DNA of 64,000 bases from Blastococcus sp. TF02-8 (GTDB lineage Bacteria; Actinomycetota; Actinomycetes; Mycobacteriales; Geodermatophilaceae), in contig NZ_QOHK01000001.1 of the NCBI RefSeq assembly GCF_003319175.1, positions 62,001-126,000 of the forward strand, in the 5' to 3' direction. The notes beneath the pieces are model-generated. The model searched no databases. It had not been told where the DNA came from and saw only the letters and a program-made list of their open reading frames with translations. This document shows, piece by piece, positions 40,669-50,021 of this stretch (position 1 is its first letter; every line of letters starts with the position of its first letter). Position numbers and translations under genes: made by a program.

Positions 40669-41838
40669 ATGAGCAGCTCTGCCGCCGCGCCGTCGTCCCG
40701 CATCCGCTGGCGGCGTGGAACGGTCACCGCCACCGGGCGTTCCTGGCGCGACGCGCTGGAACTGACGGTGGAGGTCGAGGGCGAGGGCGAGCTCTCCGCG
40801 CTGGCCTATCCCTCCCTGGTCGGTCTTCCCGAGACCGGCGACGCGGTGCTGCTGAACACCACGGCCCTCGCGCAGGGCCTGGGCACCGGGGGCTACGCGC
40901 TCGTCGTCGCCGTCCCCGACCGGCTGCCGCCGGACCCCGAGGGGCCGGGGCACCTGGTGAAGGCGCGGTACACGCCCATGCAGGTCATGGTGCAGGGCGT
41001 CGACGAGCAGGACACCGAGCACCACGAGGTGATCGCCGCGGCCGACGACCTGGCCGGCATGCCGGTCGTCGTCGCCGACCTGCACTCGGCGCTGCCGGCG
41101 GTCCTCATCGGGATGCTCGCCACCGACCCCGATCTCAAGGTCGCCTACGTGATGACCGACGGAGGTGCGCTGCCGGCAGCGTTCTCCCGCACGGTCACGG
41201 CGCTGAAGTCGTCGCTGGCCGGCGTGGTCACGGTCGGGCAGGCCTACGGCGGCGACGTCGAGGCGGTCACCCTGCACACCGGGCTGCTGGCCGCCAAGCA
41301 CGTGCTCCGCGCCGACCTGGCGATCGTCACCCAGGGGCCGGGCAACCTGGGCACCGGAACCCCGTGGGGCTTCTCCGGGGTCGCGGCCGGCGAGGCGTGC
41401 AACGCGGTGTCGGTCCTGGGTGGCCTGCCCGTCGGTGCGCTGCGCATCTCCGATGCCGACCCGCGGCCGCGTCACCGAGGGGTGTCGCACCATTCGCTGA
41501 CGGCGTTCGGGCGGGTGGCCCTGGGCGGCGTCACGCTCATCGCGCCGCGCGGCCTCTCCTCGGAGCTGGGCGGGCAGGTCGGCGAGGACCTCGCCGGTCA
41601 GCCGGAGCGCAATGTCGTCGTGTGGGTGGACACCGACGGGCTGGACGCCGCGCTCGGCCTGTCCCCCGTTCCCCTGCGCACGATGGGGCGCGGTTATCCC
41701 GAGGAGCGTGCCTACTTCCTGGCCGCCGCGGCCGCCGGCCGGTACGCCGCTCTCCAGGTGCCGCTGTCCGGGGACGCGGCAGAGACCGCCGCCGAGGACT
41801 CATCGGCCGACGCGGCGCCGGACGAGCCGTCCGCCTGA
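40669..41838 (+). CDS. DUF3866 family protein
   Basis: The protein has 389 residues. The order of conserved blocks matches DUF3866: RRGTVTATGRSWRDALELTVEVEG in outline, LLNTTALAQGLGTGGYALVV, HLVKARYTPMQVMVQGVDEQ (core LVKARYTPMQ), TQGPGNLGTGTPWGFSGVAAGEA (core GPGNLGTGTPWGFSG) and SHHSLTAFGR. No enzyme function is known for the family. It has no signal peptide or membrane segment. It sits between pafBC and pafA, divergent from pafB, a position also seen in other actinobacteria as I recall. Confidence 0.9.
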   Translation: MSSSAAAPSSRIRWRRGTVTATGRSWRDALELTVEVEGEGELSALAYPSLVGLPETGDAVLLNTTALAQGLGTGGYALVVAVPDRLPPDPEGPGHLVKARYTPMQVMVQGVDEQDTEHHEVIAAADDLAGMPVVVADLHSALPAVLIGMLATDPDLKVAYVMTDGGALPAAFSRTVTALKSSLAGVVTVGQAYGGDVEAVTLHTGLLAAKHVLRADLAIVTQGPGNLGTGTPWGFSGVAAGEACNAVSVLGGLPVGALRISDADPRPRHRGVSHHSLTAFGRVALGGVTLIAPRGLSSELGGQVGEDLAGQPERNVVVWVDTDGLDAALGLSPVPLRTMGRGYPEERAYFLAAAAAGRYAALQVPLSGDAAETAAEDSSADAAPDEPSA

Positions 41839-41842
41839 CCGC

Positions 41843-42829
41843 TCAGCCCACCCGTGCCCAGCTGCCGCCGCTCCAGCCCCAGTCGGTGGCTGCCTCGAGG
41901 TCGGCAGCCACGGCGGTGAGCCACCAGGTCGTGCCGGGGTCCCAGCCGGCGAGCACCGTGCCCGCCGGGCCGTCCGGCGTGTGCACGGGAAGGGCTCGCC
42001 CGGCGGTGGCGAGGTAGCCGTCCACCGTCAGGTGCACCGCGTCGTACTCGTCCGCGACCACCGACCAGTCGGGGATCACCCAGCCCTCGTCCTCGCCGGT
42101 GACCCGCCACCAGTCGTGCCGCCGCGACGCGGTGACCACCAGCGGGAAACGCTCGACCAGGCCCACCCAGTCCGCCGGTCCGGCGACCTCCAGCACCCGG
42201 GCGCCGGGCGGCGGCGTCACCGGCCAGGAGCGGCCGGTCGTCTCTCCCCGGGCATCCTCCACCCAGCTCAGCGCCGCCGGGACCGGCCGGGTCACCGTGC
42301 AGCCAGCGAGGTGCGGGAGGGCCCACCACTCCCCGGACCAGCTCGCCCGCGGATCCGTGGGCCGTTCCCGCTGCGCGCGCACTTCCTCGGCGATCGTCGC
42401 CTCCCGCCACGCCCCGGGGTCGGCGCCCCCGCGCGGGAGCTCGACCCGGCCGTCGTCGCCCGGCCAGGCGACCACGTGGTGGTCGCGCGGGACGAACGGC
42501 TCGGCCCACCACCCGGTCGCGGGCGCGGCGGCCGCGGCCCTGGCCAGCGGGAGGAGCTCGGCGGCCACCTCGTCGTCGGCGAGCACGACGTCGACGTCGT
42601 ACGGCTCCTGCCAGTACGTGGCGTCGACGACCGACGCGGTCACGGCGGCGACCAGCCGGTCCTCCTGGACCGCCGGCACAGGATCGGTCTCGGCCACCCG
42701 GCGGCGCACGTCGGCCGGCCAGTCGACCGCGCGCCCGGGGTGGACGAACAGCGGGTCGTCGAGCAGCTCGGCCACGAAACGCCGGCCACGCGGGCCGGAG
42801 AGCAGGCGACGGGCGCGGTCGTCGTCCAC
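41843..42829 (-). CDS. Hypothetical protein next to pafA
   Basis: The protein has 328 residues, Trp-rich and acidic, without signal peptide or membrane helix. Visible segments are DPLFVHPGRAVDWPADVRRRV, VSWSGEWWALPHLAG (core GEWWALPHLAG), WPVTPPPGARVLEVAGPADWVGLVERFPL in outline, DWWRVTGEDEGWVIPDWS and AGWDPGTTWWLT. The repeated tryptophans suggest a beta-rich binding fold. I do not recognise the family. The start is a GTG at 42829. It lies 22 bases after the pafA stop on the same strand, so it may be co-transcribed with pafA. Confidence 0.7.
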   Translation of the reverse strand: MDDDRARRLLSGPRGRRFVAELLDDPLFVHPGRAVDWPADVRRRVAETDPVPAVQEDRLVAAVTASVVDATYWQEPYDVDVVLADDEVAAELLPLARAAAAAPATGWWAEPFVPRDHHVVAWPGDDGRVELPRGGADPGAWREATIAEEVRAQRERPTDPRASWSGEWWALPHLAGCTVTRPVPAALSWVEDARGETTGRSWPVTPPPGARVLEVAGPADWVGLVERFPLVVTASRRHDWWRVTGEDEGWVIPDWSVVADEYDAVHLTVDGYLATAGRALPVHTPDGPAGTVLAGWDPGTTWWLTAVAADLEAATDWGWSGGSWARVG

Positions 42830-42851
42830 GAAGGCAGTGTGGCCGCCCGGC

Positions 42852-44210
42852 TCACATGCTGGCGATCAGTTTCTCCACCCGCTCGTCGACGGCCTTGAAC
42901 GGGTCCTTGCACAGCACGGTGCGCTGGGCCTGGTCGTTGAGCTTGAGGTGCACCCAGTCGACGGTGAAGTCCCGCCGCTTCTCCTGGGCCCGGCGGATGA
43001 ACTCGCCGCGCAGCTTGGCGCGGGTGGTCTGCGGCGGCACGTTCTTGGCCTCGAAGATCCGCGGCTCGTGGGCGACCCGGTCGACCTGCCCGTTGCGCTC
43101 CAGCAGGTAGTAGAGCCCGCGGGTGCGGCTGATGTCGTGGTAGGCGAGGTCCATCTGCGCGATCCGGGGCGAGCTCAGCGGGAGGTCGCGCTTGGCCCGG
43201 TAGCGCTCGATGAGGCTGTACTTGGTGGCCCAGTCGATCTCACGGTCGATGAGCGAGATGTCCTCGGTGTCGACGGCCTTCAGCACCCGGCCCCAGAGCT
43301 CCAGCATCCGGCGGTGCACGTCGCCGAAGCCCTCGCGGTCGACGAACTCGGCGGCCCGGGCGTGGTACTCGGCCTGGATCTCCAGCGCCGACATCTCCTT
43401 GCCGTTGGACAGCCGCACCTTGCGCCGTCCGGTCATGTCGTGGCTGATCTCGCGGATCGCCCGGATCGGGTTCTCCAGCGTCATGTCGCGGATCGGGACG
43501 CCGGCCTCGATCATGCGCAGCACCAGGTCGGTCATGGTGACCTTGAGCAGCGTCGTCGTCTCGTTCATGTTCGAGTCGCCGACGATGACGTGCAGCCGCC
43601 GGTACTTCTCCGCATCGGCGTGCGGCTCGTCGCGGGTGTTGATGATCGGCCGGCTGCGGGTCGTGGCGCTGGAGACGCCCTCCCAGATGTGCTCGGCGCG
43701 CTGGCTGACGCAGTAGATCGCCCCGCGCGGGGTCTGCAGCACCTTGCCGGCACCGACGACGATCTGCCGGCTCACCAGGAACGGGATCAGGACGTCGGCG
43801 AGCCTTCCGAACTCGCCGTGCCTGCCCACCAGGTAGTTCTCGTGGCAGCCGTAGCTGTTGCCGGCGGAGTCGGTGTTGTTCTTGAACAGGTAGATGTCGC
43901 CGACCACCCCCTCCTCGGCCAGGCGCTGCTCGGCGTCGACCACCAGGCCCTCGAGGATCCGCTCGCCGGCCTTGTCGTGGACGACCAGCTCGCTCAGGTC
44001 GTCGCACTCGGCGGTGGCGTACTCGGGGTGGCTGCCGACGTCGAGGTAGAGCCGGGACCCGTTGCGGAGGAAGACGTTGGAGCTGCGGCCCCACGACACC
44101 ACGCGGCGGAACAGGTAGCGGGCGACCTCGTCCGGGGAGAGCCGGCGCTGCCCCTTGAAGGTGCACGTGACGCCGTACTCGGTCTCGATGCCGAAGATCC
44201 GTCGGTCCAC
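42852..44210 (-). CDS. pafA: Pup-protein ligase PafA
   Basis: The protein has 452 residues, the normal length. The N-terminus is [13 protein letters not shown] with the nucleotide/metal Glu; the catalytic Asp is Asp57 in [16 protein letters not shown]. Further landmarks are [22 protein letters not shown] (core [15 protein letters not shown]), [11 protein letters not shown] and [12 protein letters not shown]. It lacks the long Dop-type insertion after the first strand, which separates it from dop at 47153. PafA uses ATP to join the C-terminal Glu of deamidated Pup to substrate lysines. The GTG start follows a TAGTCT box by six bases. Confidence 0.97.
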   Translation of the reverse strand: MDRRIFGIETEYGVTCTFKGQRRLSPDEVARYLFRRVVSWGRSSNVFLRNGSRLYLDVGSHPEYATAECDDLSELVVHDKAGERILEGLVVDAEQRLAEEGVVGDIYLFKNNTDSAGNSYGCHENYLVGRHGEFGRLADVLIPFLVSRQIVVGAGKVLQTPRGAIYCVSQRAEHIWEGVSSATTRSRPIINTRDEPHADAEKYRRLHVIVGDSNMNETTTLLKVTMTDLVLRMIEAGVPIRDMTLENPIRAIREISHDMTGRRKVRLSNGKEMSALEIQAEYHARAAEFVDREGFGDVHRRMLELWGRVLKAVDTEDISLIDREIDWATKYSLIERYRAKRDLPLSSPRIAQMDLAYHDISRTRGLYYLLERNGQVDRVAHEPRIFEAKNVPPQTTRAKLRGEFIRRAQEKRRDFTVDWVHLKLNDQAQRTVLCKDPFKAVDERVEKLIASM

Positions 44211-44216
44211 GACCCG

Positions 44217-44222
44217 AGACTA
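44217..44222 (-). promoter_or_regulatory. Putative -10 box (TAGTCT) of pafA
   Basis: On the minus strand TAGTCT lies six bases before the pafA GTG. It separates pafA transcription from prcBA, whose last stop is 111 bases upstream. Confidence 0.45.
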
Positions 44223-44332
44223 GGCGCCGGGAGCGACACCGGCCCAGCGCCGGCGCACCGCACCGGTCACGCGCCCGTGACACGCCGGGACGACGCGCGG
44301 TCCGGTCGCGACCGGGCCGCGTCCGGGACCGC

Positions 44333-45184
44333 TCAGCCCGAGGAGTCCTCGCCGCCCTGACCACCGGCGGTGTCGGGAGCCGCCGGGTCACCGAGGCCGG
44401 CAGGCGTGCCCGGCGCGGGGTGGCTGGGGGTGTGCGCGGTGGTGCCTGCAGCGGGCTCGGGGGTGGCCTGGCCGTCGCCGAGCAGCGTGTGCAGCGCGGC
44501 GCCGACGACGCGGCGGAACGCCCGCTTGGGCCGCCGCCGGTCCAGCACGGCGACCTCGAGCTGCTCGGCGGTCAGCCGCGCGTGGCTGCCGTGCCCGGAG
44601 CCCGCGGTGGCCGGGCTGACCGCCGACAGCGCGTCGACCCCGACCTTGAGGGCGTCGGCCAGGCCCATGCCGGCGTGGAAGTTCTCCCGGAGGTGGCCGG
44701 TGACCGCCTCGGCCTGACCACCCATGACGACGAAGTCGGGCTCGTCGACGACCGACCCGTCGAAGGTGAGCCGGTACAGCTGGTCGCGGTCGGGGGTCTC
44801 CCCCACCTCCGCGACGCACAGCTCGACCTCGTAGGGCTTCATCTGCTCGGTGAAGATGGCGCCGAGGGTCTGGGCGTAGGCGTTGGCGATGACCCGGCCG
44901 GTGACGTCGCGTCGGTTGTAGGAGTAGCCACGGACGTCGGCCAGGCGGACCCCGGCGACGCGCAGGCTCTCGAACTCGCTGTAGCGACCGACGGCGGCGA
45001 AGCCGATCCGGTCGTAGATCTCGCCGATCTTGTGCAGCGTGGAGCTGGGGTTCTCGGCGATCAGCAGGACGCCGTCGGCGTAGGTGAGGACGGCGACGCT
45101 GCGACCGCGGGAGATGCCCTTGCGGGCGTACTCCGAGCGGTCGCGCATGACCTGCTCGGCGGAGGCGTAGTACGGCATGGTCAT
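44333..45184 (-). CDS. prcA: Proteasome subunit alpha PrcA
   Basis: The protein has 283 residues. It starts [29 protein letters not shown] in outline, the alpha-subunit N-terminal helix that gates the pore (core [17 protein letters not shown]). The Ntn-hydrolase fold follows with [18 protein letters not shown] and [14 protein letters not shown]. Alpha rings cap the 20S core and dock ARC. After about residue 230 comes a Pro/Ala/Gly-rich, probably disordered tail ending [10 protein letters not shown]. It lies five bases after the prcB stop and is translated with it. Confidence 0.96.
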   Translation of the reverse strand: MTMPYYASAEQVMRDRSEYARKGISRGRSVAVLTYADGVLLIAENPSSTLHKIGEIYDRIGFAAVGRYSEFESLRVAGVRLADVRGYSYNRRDVTGRVIANAYAQTLGAIFTEQMKPYEVELCVAEVGETPDRDQLYRLTFDGSVVDEPDFVVMGGQAEAVTGHLRENFHAGMGLADALKVGVDALSAVSPATAGSGHGSHARLTAEQLEVAVLDRRRPKRAFRRVVGAALHTLLGDGQATPEPAAGTTAHTPSHPAPGTPAGLGDPAAPDTAGGQGGEDSSG

Positions 45185-45189
45185 GGCGC

Positions 45190-46047
45190 TCAGGCCTCCC
45201 GGTCCATGGTCCGGCGGTCGGCGTCGGCCCGCTCCGTGACGATCGTGTCGGCGACGGCGGCCACCTCGGCGTCGGTGAGCCGGACAGCGCCCTCGGCGTC
45301 GACCCGGTAGACGATCGGGTAGAGCCTGCGCACCGGGTCGGGTCCGCCGGTGGCGGAGTCGTCGTCGGCGGCGTCGTAGAGCGCCTCGACGACGGTGCGG
45401 GTGGCGGCATCGGCGGGCAGTCCGCTGCGCCAGGTCTTCTTCAGCGAGTTCTTGGCGAACAGCGAGCCGGAACCGACGGCGGCGTAGCCCCGCTCCTCGT
45501 AGTTCCCGCCGGTGACGTCGTAGCTGAAGATTCGGCCCGGTGCGGTGCCCGGTGCGGCGTCGAGGTCGAATCCGGCGAAGAGCGGGACGACGGCCAGGCC
45601 CTGCATCGCGGCGCCCAGGTTGCCGCGGATCATCTGGGCGAGGCGGTTGGCCTTGCCGTCGAGGCTCATGGTGAGCCCCTCGATCTTCTCGTAGTGCTCG
45701 AGCTCCACCTGGTAGAGCTTCACCATCTCGATGGCGATGCCTGCCGCACCCGCGATGCCGATGACGCTGTAGGAGTCGGCCGGGTAGACCTTCTCGATGT
45801 CGCGGCTGGAGATCAGGTTGCCCATCGTGGCGCGCCGGTCGCCGCCCATGAGGACGCCGCCCTCGAACGTGACGGCGACGATCGTCGTGCCGTGCGGCGC
45901 GATGTCAGCCATCGGCACCGACGGCACCGGCCGCCGACCGGGCAGCAGGTCGGGCGCGGTGGCGCCGAGGAAGTCGGTGAACGAGGAACCCACCCGGTCC
46001 AGGTACGCGGGCGGGAACCCGCTCCGGCCAGCTGACGACTCGTTCAC
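45190..46047 (-). CDS. prcB: Proteasome subunit beta PrcB
   Basis: The precursor has 285 residues. A 53-residue propeptide (with [17 protein letters not shown]) precedes the catalytic Thr54 in [15 protein letters not shown], where autocleavage frees the active-site threonine. [19 protein letters not shown] (core GDRRATMGN), [16 protein letters not shown] sequence and [15 protein letters not shown] complete the beta fold. The GTG start follows GGGAGAGG. The gene forms an operon with prcA and is separated from pup by an endonuclease VII-like gene. Confidence 0.96.
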   Translation of the reverse strand: MNESSAGRSGFPPAYLDRVGSSFTDFLGATAPDLLPGRRPVPSVPMADIAPHGTTIVAVTFEGGVLMGGDRRATMGNLISSRDIEKVYPADSYSVIGIAGAAGIAIEMVKLYQVELEHYEKIEGLTMSLDGKANRLAQMIRGNLGAAMQGLAVVPLFAGFDLDAAPGTAPGRIFSYDVTGGNYEERGYAAVGSGSLFAKNSLKKTWRSGLPADAATRTVVEALYDAADDDSATGGPDPVRRLYPIVYRVDAEGAVRLTDAEVAAVADTIVTERADADRRTMDREA

Positions 46048-46143
46048 TCATCCGCCTCTCCCGCCCGCTCGCGCCGGCGTGCACCACTGCCTGCCGGGCG
46101 CCGCGCGCGCTGCGCAGGTGCGGTCCCGGACGTCGCTGCGACC

Positions 46144-46800
46144 CTACTGGCAGCCGCTGGCGTCGGCTGGCCCGTCCGGGTCGTCGGTGCCGGCGGCGCG
46201 CAGCCTCGCGATCCCCTGCTCGTTCATGTGGTGCTCAACGTAGAAGGCCGCCCTGCGCAGCAACCACGGATCGTCGCGGAACTGGCCCAGCCCACCGTTG
46301 CAGTTGAAGCACAGCAAGGCCCGGACGGCCCCGGAGTCGTGGTCGTGATCCACGTGCGCGGCGGGCGCAGCCCGGCAGATGGCGCAGACGCCGCCCTGCG
46401 TCGCCAGCATGGCGTCCGCCTCGGCGGCGGTGATCCCGTACCGGCGACGGAGGTGATAAGTCCGCTCGCCACCCACTGCGTCCTTCGAGCGCCTGCCACG
46501 CGCGTTGTGGCACGGCTTGCAATAAGAGGTCCGACCCGTCTTGGACGCTGCGTTGCGACCGAACGAAGCGAACGGCAGGATCTGCTCGCAGTCGGGACAC
46601 CATTTGTGGCCCTCGGGAACGACTGCATCCCTTGGGTGTCGCCGCTTCGGCTTGCCGTCACGCCGATCCTTGGCGGCATTGTGCCGGCGGCGAGCATGCG
46701 CCCCGCAATAGAACGCGTAACCGTCTCGTGAGTTTCGGTTACGCGTGAACTCGGTCAGCGGGCGGTCTTCTCCGCAATCGCGACAGAACTTCGTATCCAT
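46144..46800 (-). CDS. Endonuclease VII/HNH-like protein between pup and prcB
   Basis: The protein has 218 residues. Zinc-ribbon-like pairs come first: KFCRDCGEDRPLTEF, YAFYCGAH, KWCPDCEQILPFASF and TSYCKPCHNARGRR. The C-terminal nuclease part is QGGVCAICRAAPAAHVDHDHDSGAVRALLCFNCN in outline (core VDHDHDSGAVRALLCFNCN), the recombination endonuclease VII motif with its His-Asp-His metal site. Its role beside the proteasome is unknown; similar genes sit there in other actinobacteria such as Streptomyces, as I recall. Base composition in the first half is lower in GC than its neighbours, hinting at later arrival. Confidence 0.9.
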   Translation of the reverse strand: MDTKFCRDCGEDRPLTEFTRNRNSRDGYAFYCGAHARRRHNAAKDRRDGKPKRRHPRDAVVPEGHKWCPDCEQILPFASFGRNAASKTGRTSYCKPCHNARGRRSKDAVGGERTYHLRRRYGITAAEADAMLATQGGVCAICRAAPAAHVDHDHDSGAVRALLCFNCNGGLGQFRDDPWLLRRAAFYVEHHMNEQGIARLRAAGTDDPDGPADASGCQ

Positions 46801-46826
46801 CGGCGGCGATTACGGAACGGGATCGT

Positions 46827-47036
46827 TCACTGACCCCCTTTTTGGACGTACGCGCGAACGAAGTCTTCTGCGTTCTCCTCGAGCACGTCGTCGATCTCAT
46901 CGAGAAGCGAGTCGACGTCCTCGGTCATCTTCTCGTGGCGCTCGGCGACGTCGGAGTCGACCGAGGCCTCGATCTCCTCGTTCTCCTCGCGCGACCGCGT
47001 CGCCTTCTGCTGCCCGCCGGTGTCCCTGGTGGCCAT
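46827..47036 (-). CDS. pup: Prokaryotic ubiquitin-like protein Pup
   Basis: The protein has 69 residues, mostly disordered and acidic. The ARC-binding helix is VDSLLDEIDDVLEENAEDFVRAYVQKGGQ in outline (core LLDEIDDVLEENAEDF). It ends Gly-Gly-Gln, so Dop must deamidate Gln69 to Glu before PafA can attach it. Pup marks proteins for the 20S proteasome. It is followed 26 bases later by the endonuclease VII-like gene and preceded by dop on the same strand. Confidence 0.98.
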   Translation of the reverse strand: MATRDTGGQQKATRSREENEEIEASVDSDVAERHEKMTEDVDSLLDEIDDVLEENAEDFVRAYVQKGGQ

Positions 47037-47152
47037 GGCCTGCCCTTCGGTCCGTGGAACTGCTGCTGGTCAGGAAACTACTCGCAGACACCGACATCCG
47101 GCGTCCGCCGACCGGGTGCCGTGGACGGTGCCCGCGGCTGTGGAGAACCGGC

Positions 47153-48658
47153 TCAGGGTCCGGTGATCGTGTCCACGAGGTCCTGCGCGGTGGCCGAGGC
47201 CTCGAACAGCGCGCCCACGTGCTCCCGCGTACCGCGCAGCGGTTCCAGCGTCGGGATCCGCACCAGGCTCTCGCCGCCGAGGTCGAAGACCACCGAGTCC
47301 CACGACGCGGCAGCCACCTGCGCGGGGAATCGGCGCAGGCACTCGCCGCGGAAGAAGGCGCGGGTGTCCTCCGGGGGCGAGGTCATCGCCGCGGTCACCT
47401 CCTCCTCGGTCAGCAGGCGCTGCATGGCGCCGCGGGCGACCAGGCGGTTGTAGAGGCCCTTCTCCGGTCGCACGTCGGAGTACTGCAGGTCGACCAGGCG
47501 CAGCCGCGAGTCGCCCCACTCCAGACCGTCACGCGAGCGGTACCCCTCCAGCAGCCGCAGCTTTGCCGGCCAGTCCAGCCGGTCGGCCAGCCGCATGGGG
47601 TCGGCCTCCAGGTCGTCGAGAACGCTCGCCCACTTCGCCAGCACGTCGGCGGTCTGCTCGTCGCCGTCGCCCTGCCGCTCCACGAACCGGGCGGCGGCCT
47701 CCAGGTACACGCGCTGCAGCTCGATCGCCGTCAGCCGCCGTCCGTCGCGCAGCCGCACCCGGTGGGCCAGCGAGGGGTCGTGGCTGACCGCCTGCAGCTC
47801 GGCCACCGGCTCCTCCAGCGCGAGGTCCTGGGGCACGGCGCGCGCCTCGATCATCGCCAGCACGAGCGACGTCGTCCCGACCTTGAGGTAGGTCGAGAGC
47901 TCGGCGAGGTTCGCGTCGCCGATGATCACGTGCAGCCGGCGGTACTTGTCGGCGTCGGCGTGCGGCTCGTCGCGGGTGTTGATGATCGGCCGCTTCAGGG
48001 TCGTCTCCAGGCCCACCTCGACCTCGAAGAAGTCGGCCCGCTGGGAGAGCTGGAAGCCCGCGATCCGGCTCTCGGTGCCGATGCCGACCTTGCCGGACCC
48101 GGCGAACACCTGGCGGGTCACGAAGAACGGCACCAGCCCGCGGATGATGTCGATGAACGGCGTCCGCCTGTCCATCAGGTAGTTCTCGTGGGCGCCGTAG
48201 GACGCGCCCTTGCCGTCGGTGTTGTTCTTGTACAGCTGGATGGGTTGCGTGCCGGGGATCGCCGCGGCGCGCCGGGCCGCCTCGGCCATCACCTGCTCCC
48301 CCGCCTTGTCCCACAGCACGATGTCGCACGGAGAGGTGACCTCCGGCGTCGAGTACTCGGGGTGCGCGTGGTCCACGTACAGCCGGGCGCCGTTGGTCAG
48401 GATGACGTTGGCCATCCCGTGGTCCTCGTCCAGGTCGTTGTGGTCCAGCGCCTGCGCGGGAGTCAGGTCGAAGCCGCGGGCGTCGCGCAGCGGCGACTCC
48501 TCCTCGAAGTCCCAGCGGGGCCGCCGCGGCGTGGGCGCCTCGGCCACCGCCCAGGCGTTCACCACCAGGCTCGACAGCGTCGTCGGGTTCGCTCCCGGCT
48601 GCCCCGGCACCGAGATGCCGTACTCGACCTCGGTGCCCATGACCCTCCGCACGCTCAT
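47153..48658 (-). CDS. dop: Pup deamidase/depupylase Dop
   Basis: The protein has 501 residues. It starts [16 protein letters not shown], then has the Dop-loop insertion (about residues 40-78) absent from PafA. The key Asp96 is in [63 protein letters not shown] in outline (core NTRDEPHAD) follow. Dop converts the C-terminal Gln of Pup to Glu and can remove Pup from proteins. A TAGGGT box lies six bases before the ATG. It is upstream of pup, so dop and pup are probably co-transcribed. Confidence 0.97.
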   Translation of the reverse strand: MSVRRVMGTEVEYGISVPGQPGANPTTLSSLVVNAWAVAEAPTPRRPRWDFEEESPLRDARGFDLTPAQALDHNDLDEDHGMANVILTNGARLYVDHAHPEYSTPEVTSPCDIVLWDKAGEQVMAEAARRAAAIPGTQPIQLYKNNTDGKGASYGAHENYLMDRRTPFIDIIRGLVPFFVTRQVFAGSGKVGIGTESRIAGFQLSQRADFFEVEVGLETTLKRPIINTRDEPHADADKYRRLHVIIGDANLAELSTYLKVGTTSLVLAMIEARAVPQDLALEEPVAELQAVSHDPSLAHRVRLRDGRRLTAIELQRVYLEAAARFVERQGDGDEQTADVLAKWASVLDDLEADPMRLADRLDWPAKLRLLEGYRSRDGLEWGDSRLRLVDLQYSDVRPEKGLYNRLVARGAMQRLLTEEEVTAAMTSPPEDTRAFFRGECLRRFPAQVAAASWDSVVFDLGGESLVRIPTLEPLRGTREHVGALFEASATAQDLVDTITGP

Positions 48659-48664
48659 GGGCCA

Positions 48665-48670
48665 ACCCTA
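48665..48670 (-). promoter_or_regulatory. Putative -10 box (TAGGGT) of dop
   Basis: On the minus strand TAGGGT lies six bases before the dop ATG, with no ribosome binding site between. Confidence 0.45.
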
Positions 48671-48805
48671 GGCCGCCGTTCGCGAGGCAAAGCCCCAGGC
48701 ACGGACACCCGCGTGGGTGACTGACCAGCGGCATCGAGACTGCGATGATCACGTTCCCCGCGCGACCGTGCGGACCCGGTGCACGCAACCCCTCGGAGGA
48801 CGTCG

Positions 48806-49660
48806 GTGCAGCGCAGCACAGCCCTTCTGCTCGTCTCGCTGGCCTCGATTGCCGGGTCCACCGCCTGTTCGTCCTCTGTCGTGGGCCACGCAGGCCCTGC
48901 ACCCGAAACCCTCGCGGCGGCTCCAGCGGCCGGCACCTGCTGGGAGGACACCACGCCGGGTTCCGGCCTGCCGCTGGACGAGACCGTCCCGGTCGCCTGC
49001 GGCCAACCGCACCACGCGGAGACCGTGGTGGCGAACGAGGACGTCTTCGCAGCCGGAATGGCCTACCCGACCTTGAGAGATCTCGGGAGCGACCCGGCGA
49101 ACAGGCAGACGCTCCACGACATCTGCAGCCCTCCCCTGGTCGTCGGCTACCTGGGTCTGGACGTCCAGACCGAACTGCCTCCGTACGCGCTCTACGTCAC
49201 CACCGCCGCGCGCCTGCCGAACAAGGAGGAATGGGCGGCGGGAGCTCGCTGGATACGCTGCGACATCGTCTACGGGATGGAGTCGGGTGACTCCGCGCCC
49301 GGCCGCATGGCCGGCGGCCTCGTGGGTCCGCAGGGCGCTGCCTACCACCTGTGCTTCACCGGTACGTCCGATGACTTCGAGCCCACCAGTTGCGCAGCGC
49401 CCCACTCCGCCGAAGCACTCGGGGAGCCGTACCAGCTGCCGCCGCTCACGCCCTGGCCCGGCGACACCCCGGCCCGCCAGGAACTGAGGGAGACGTGTGC
49501 GGGAGCCCTGCCGTACGAGTTGAGCGTGCCGGGTCTGCCGGACGGCACGCAGGTCGACGTCTTCGTCGGCACCGAGGACTCGTGGGACGCGTTCCCGCTC
49601 GTTGCGTGCGTGCTCACCCCGACGGCAGGAGGCGAGGTCACGACGACGCTCCTGCAGTGA
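48806..49660 (+). CDS. Septum-formation-like lipoprotein
   Basis: The precursor has 284 residues. The signal peptide TALLLVSLASIAGSTAC ends in a lipobox, so the Cys should be lipidated. Two repeated modules follow with GTCWEDT...VACGQPHHAET (first, about 45-75) and YHLCFTG...TSCAAPHSAEA (second, about 175-205), a CxxPH-x-AE pattern that fits the septum-formation (PF13845-like) family. Later cysteines could form disulfides. The function is unknown. The GTG at 48806 is chosen because CGGAGGA lies just before it. It is divergent from dop and lies between dop and ARC on the other strand. Confidence 0.78.
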   Translation: MQRSTALLLVSLASIAGSTACSSSVVGHAGPAPETLAAAPAAGTCWEDTTPGSGLPLDETVPVACGQPHHAETVVANEDVFAAGMAYPTLRDLGSDPANRQTLHDICSPPLVVGYLGLDVQTELPPYALYVTTAARLPNKEEWAAGARWIRCDIVYGMESGDSAPGRMAGGLVGPQGAAYHLCFTGTSDDFEPTSCAAPHSAEALGEPYQLPPLTPWPGDTPARQELRETCAGALPYELSVPGLPDGTQVDVFVGTEDSWDAFPLVACVLTPTAGGEVTTTLLQ

Positions 49661-50021
49661 GCGTCAGGAGTTCGGAACCACCAGGACGGTGAGGCCACGT
49701 GCGGCGTAGAGCCGGTGCTCCCACTCTCGTCAGGGCGACGAGCAGGTGGTCCCGCCCCGGGAAGCTGCGCGGCGGTCCGACTCGGCCTCGATGAACGGCT
49801 CGACGTCGACCCCGTTGGTCCTCAGGTCCACGACCTCGCCGGTGATGTCGGTCTAGCGGAGCTCCGCATACCGGCATGACACGTCGCCGACGCCGACGGC
49901 CCGGCGGCCCCGCAGGCCCACCGCCCGGAGATCCGACCGCGGAGCTCCTGCCCGGAGAACTCGACCATGCGCGCAACCTGGCGGCCGGGTCCGACATCGC
50001 GACCCGGCCGCCGGAGACGAC
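49661..50021. other. 361-base region between lipoprotein and ARC genes
   Basis: No supported gene is present. A short minus-strand frame around 49735-49860 reads TDITGEVVDLRTNGVDVEPF and may be a gene remnant, but no full family match is visible. The terminator-like hairpin of the ARC gene lies at its right end. Confidence 0.5.
49980..50012. terminator. Hairpin after the ARC gene
   Basis: Positions 49980-49991 and 50001-50012 form a perfect 12-bp stem with a nine-base loop, starting ten bases after the ARC stop codon on the minus strand. There is no T tract. Confidence 0.65.
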
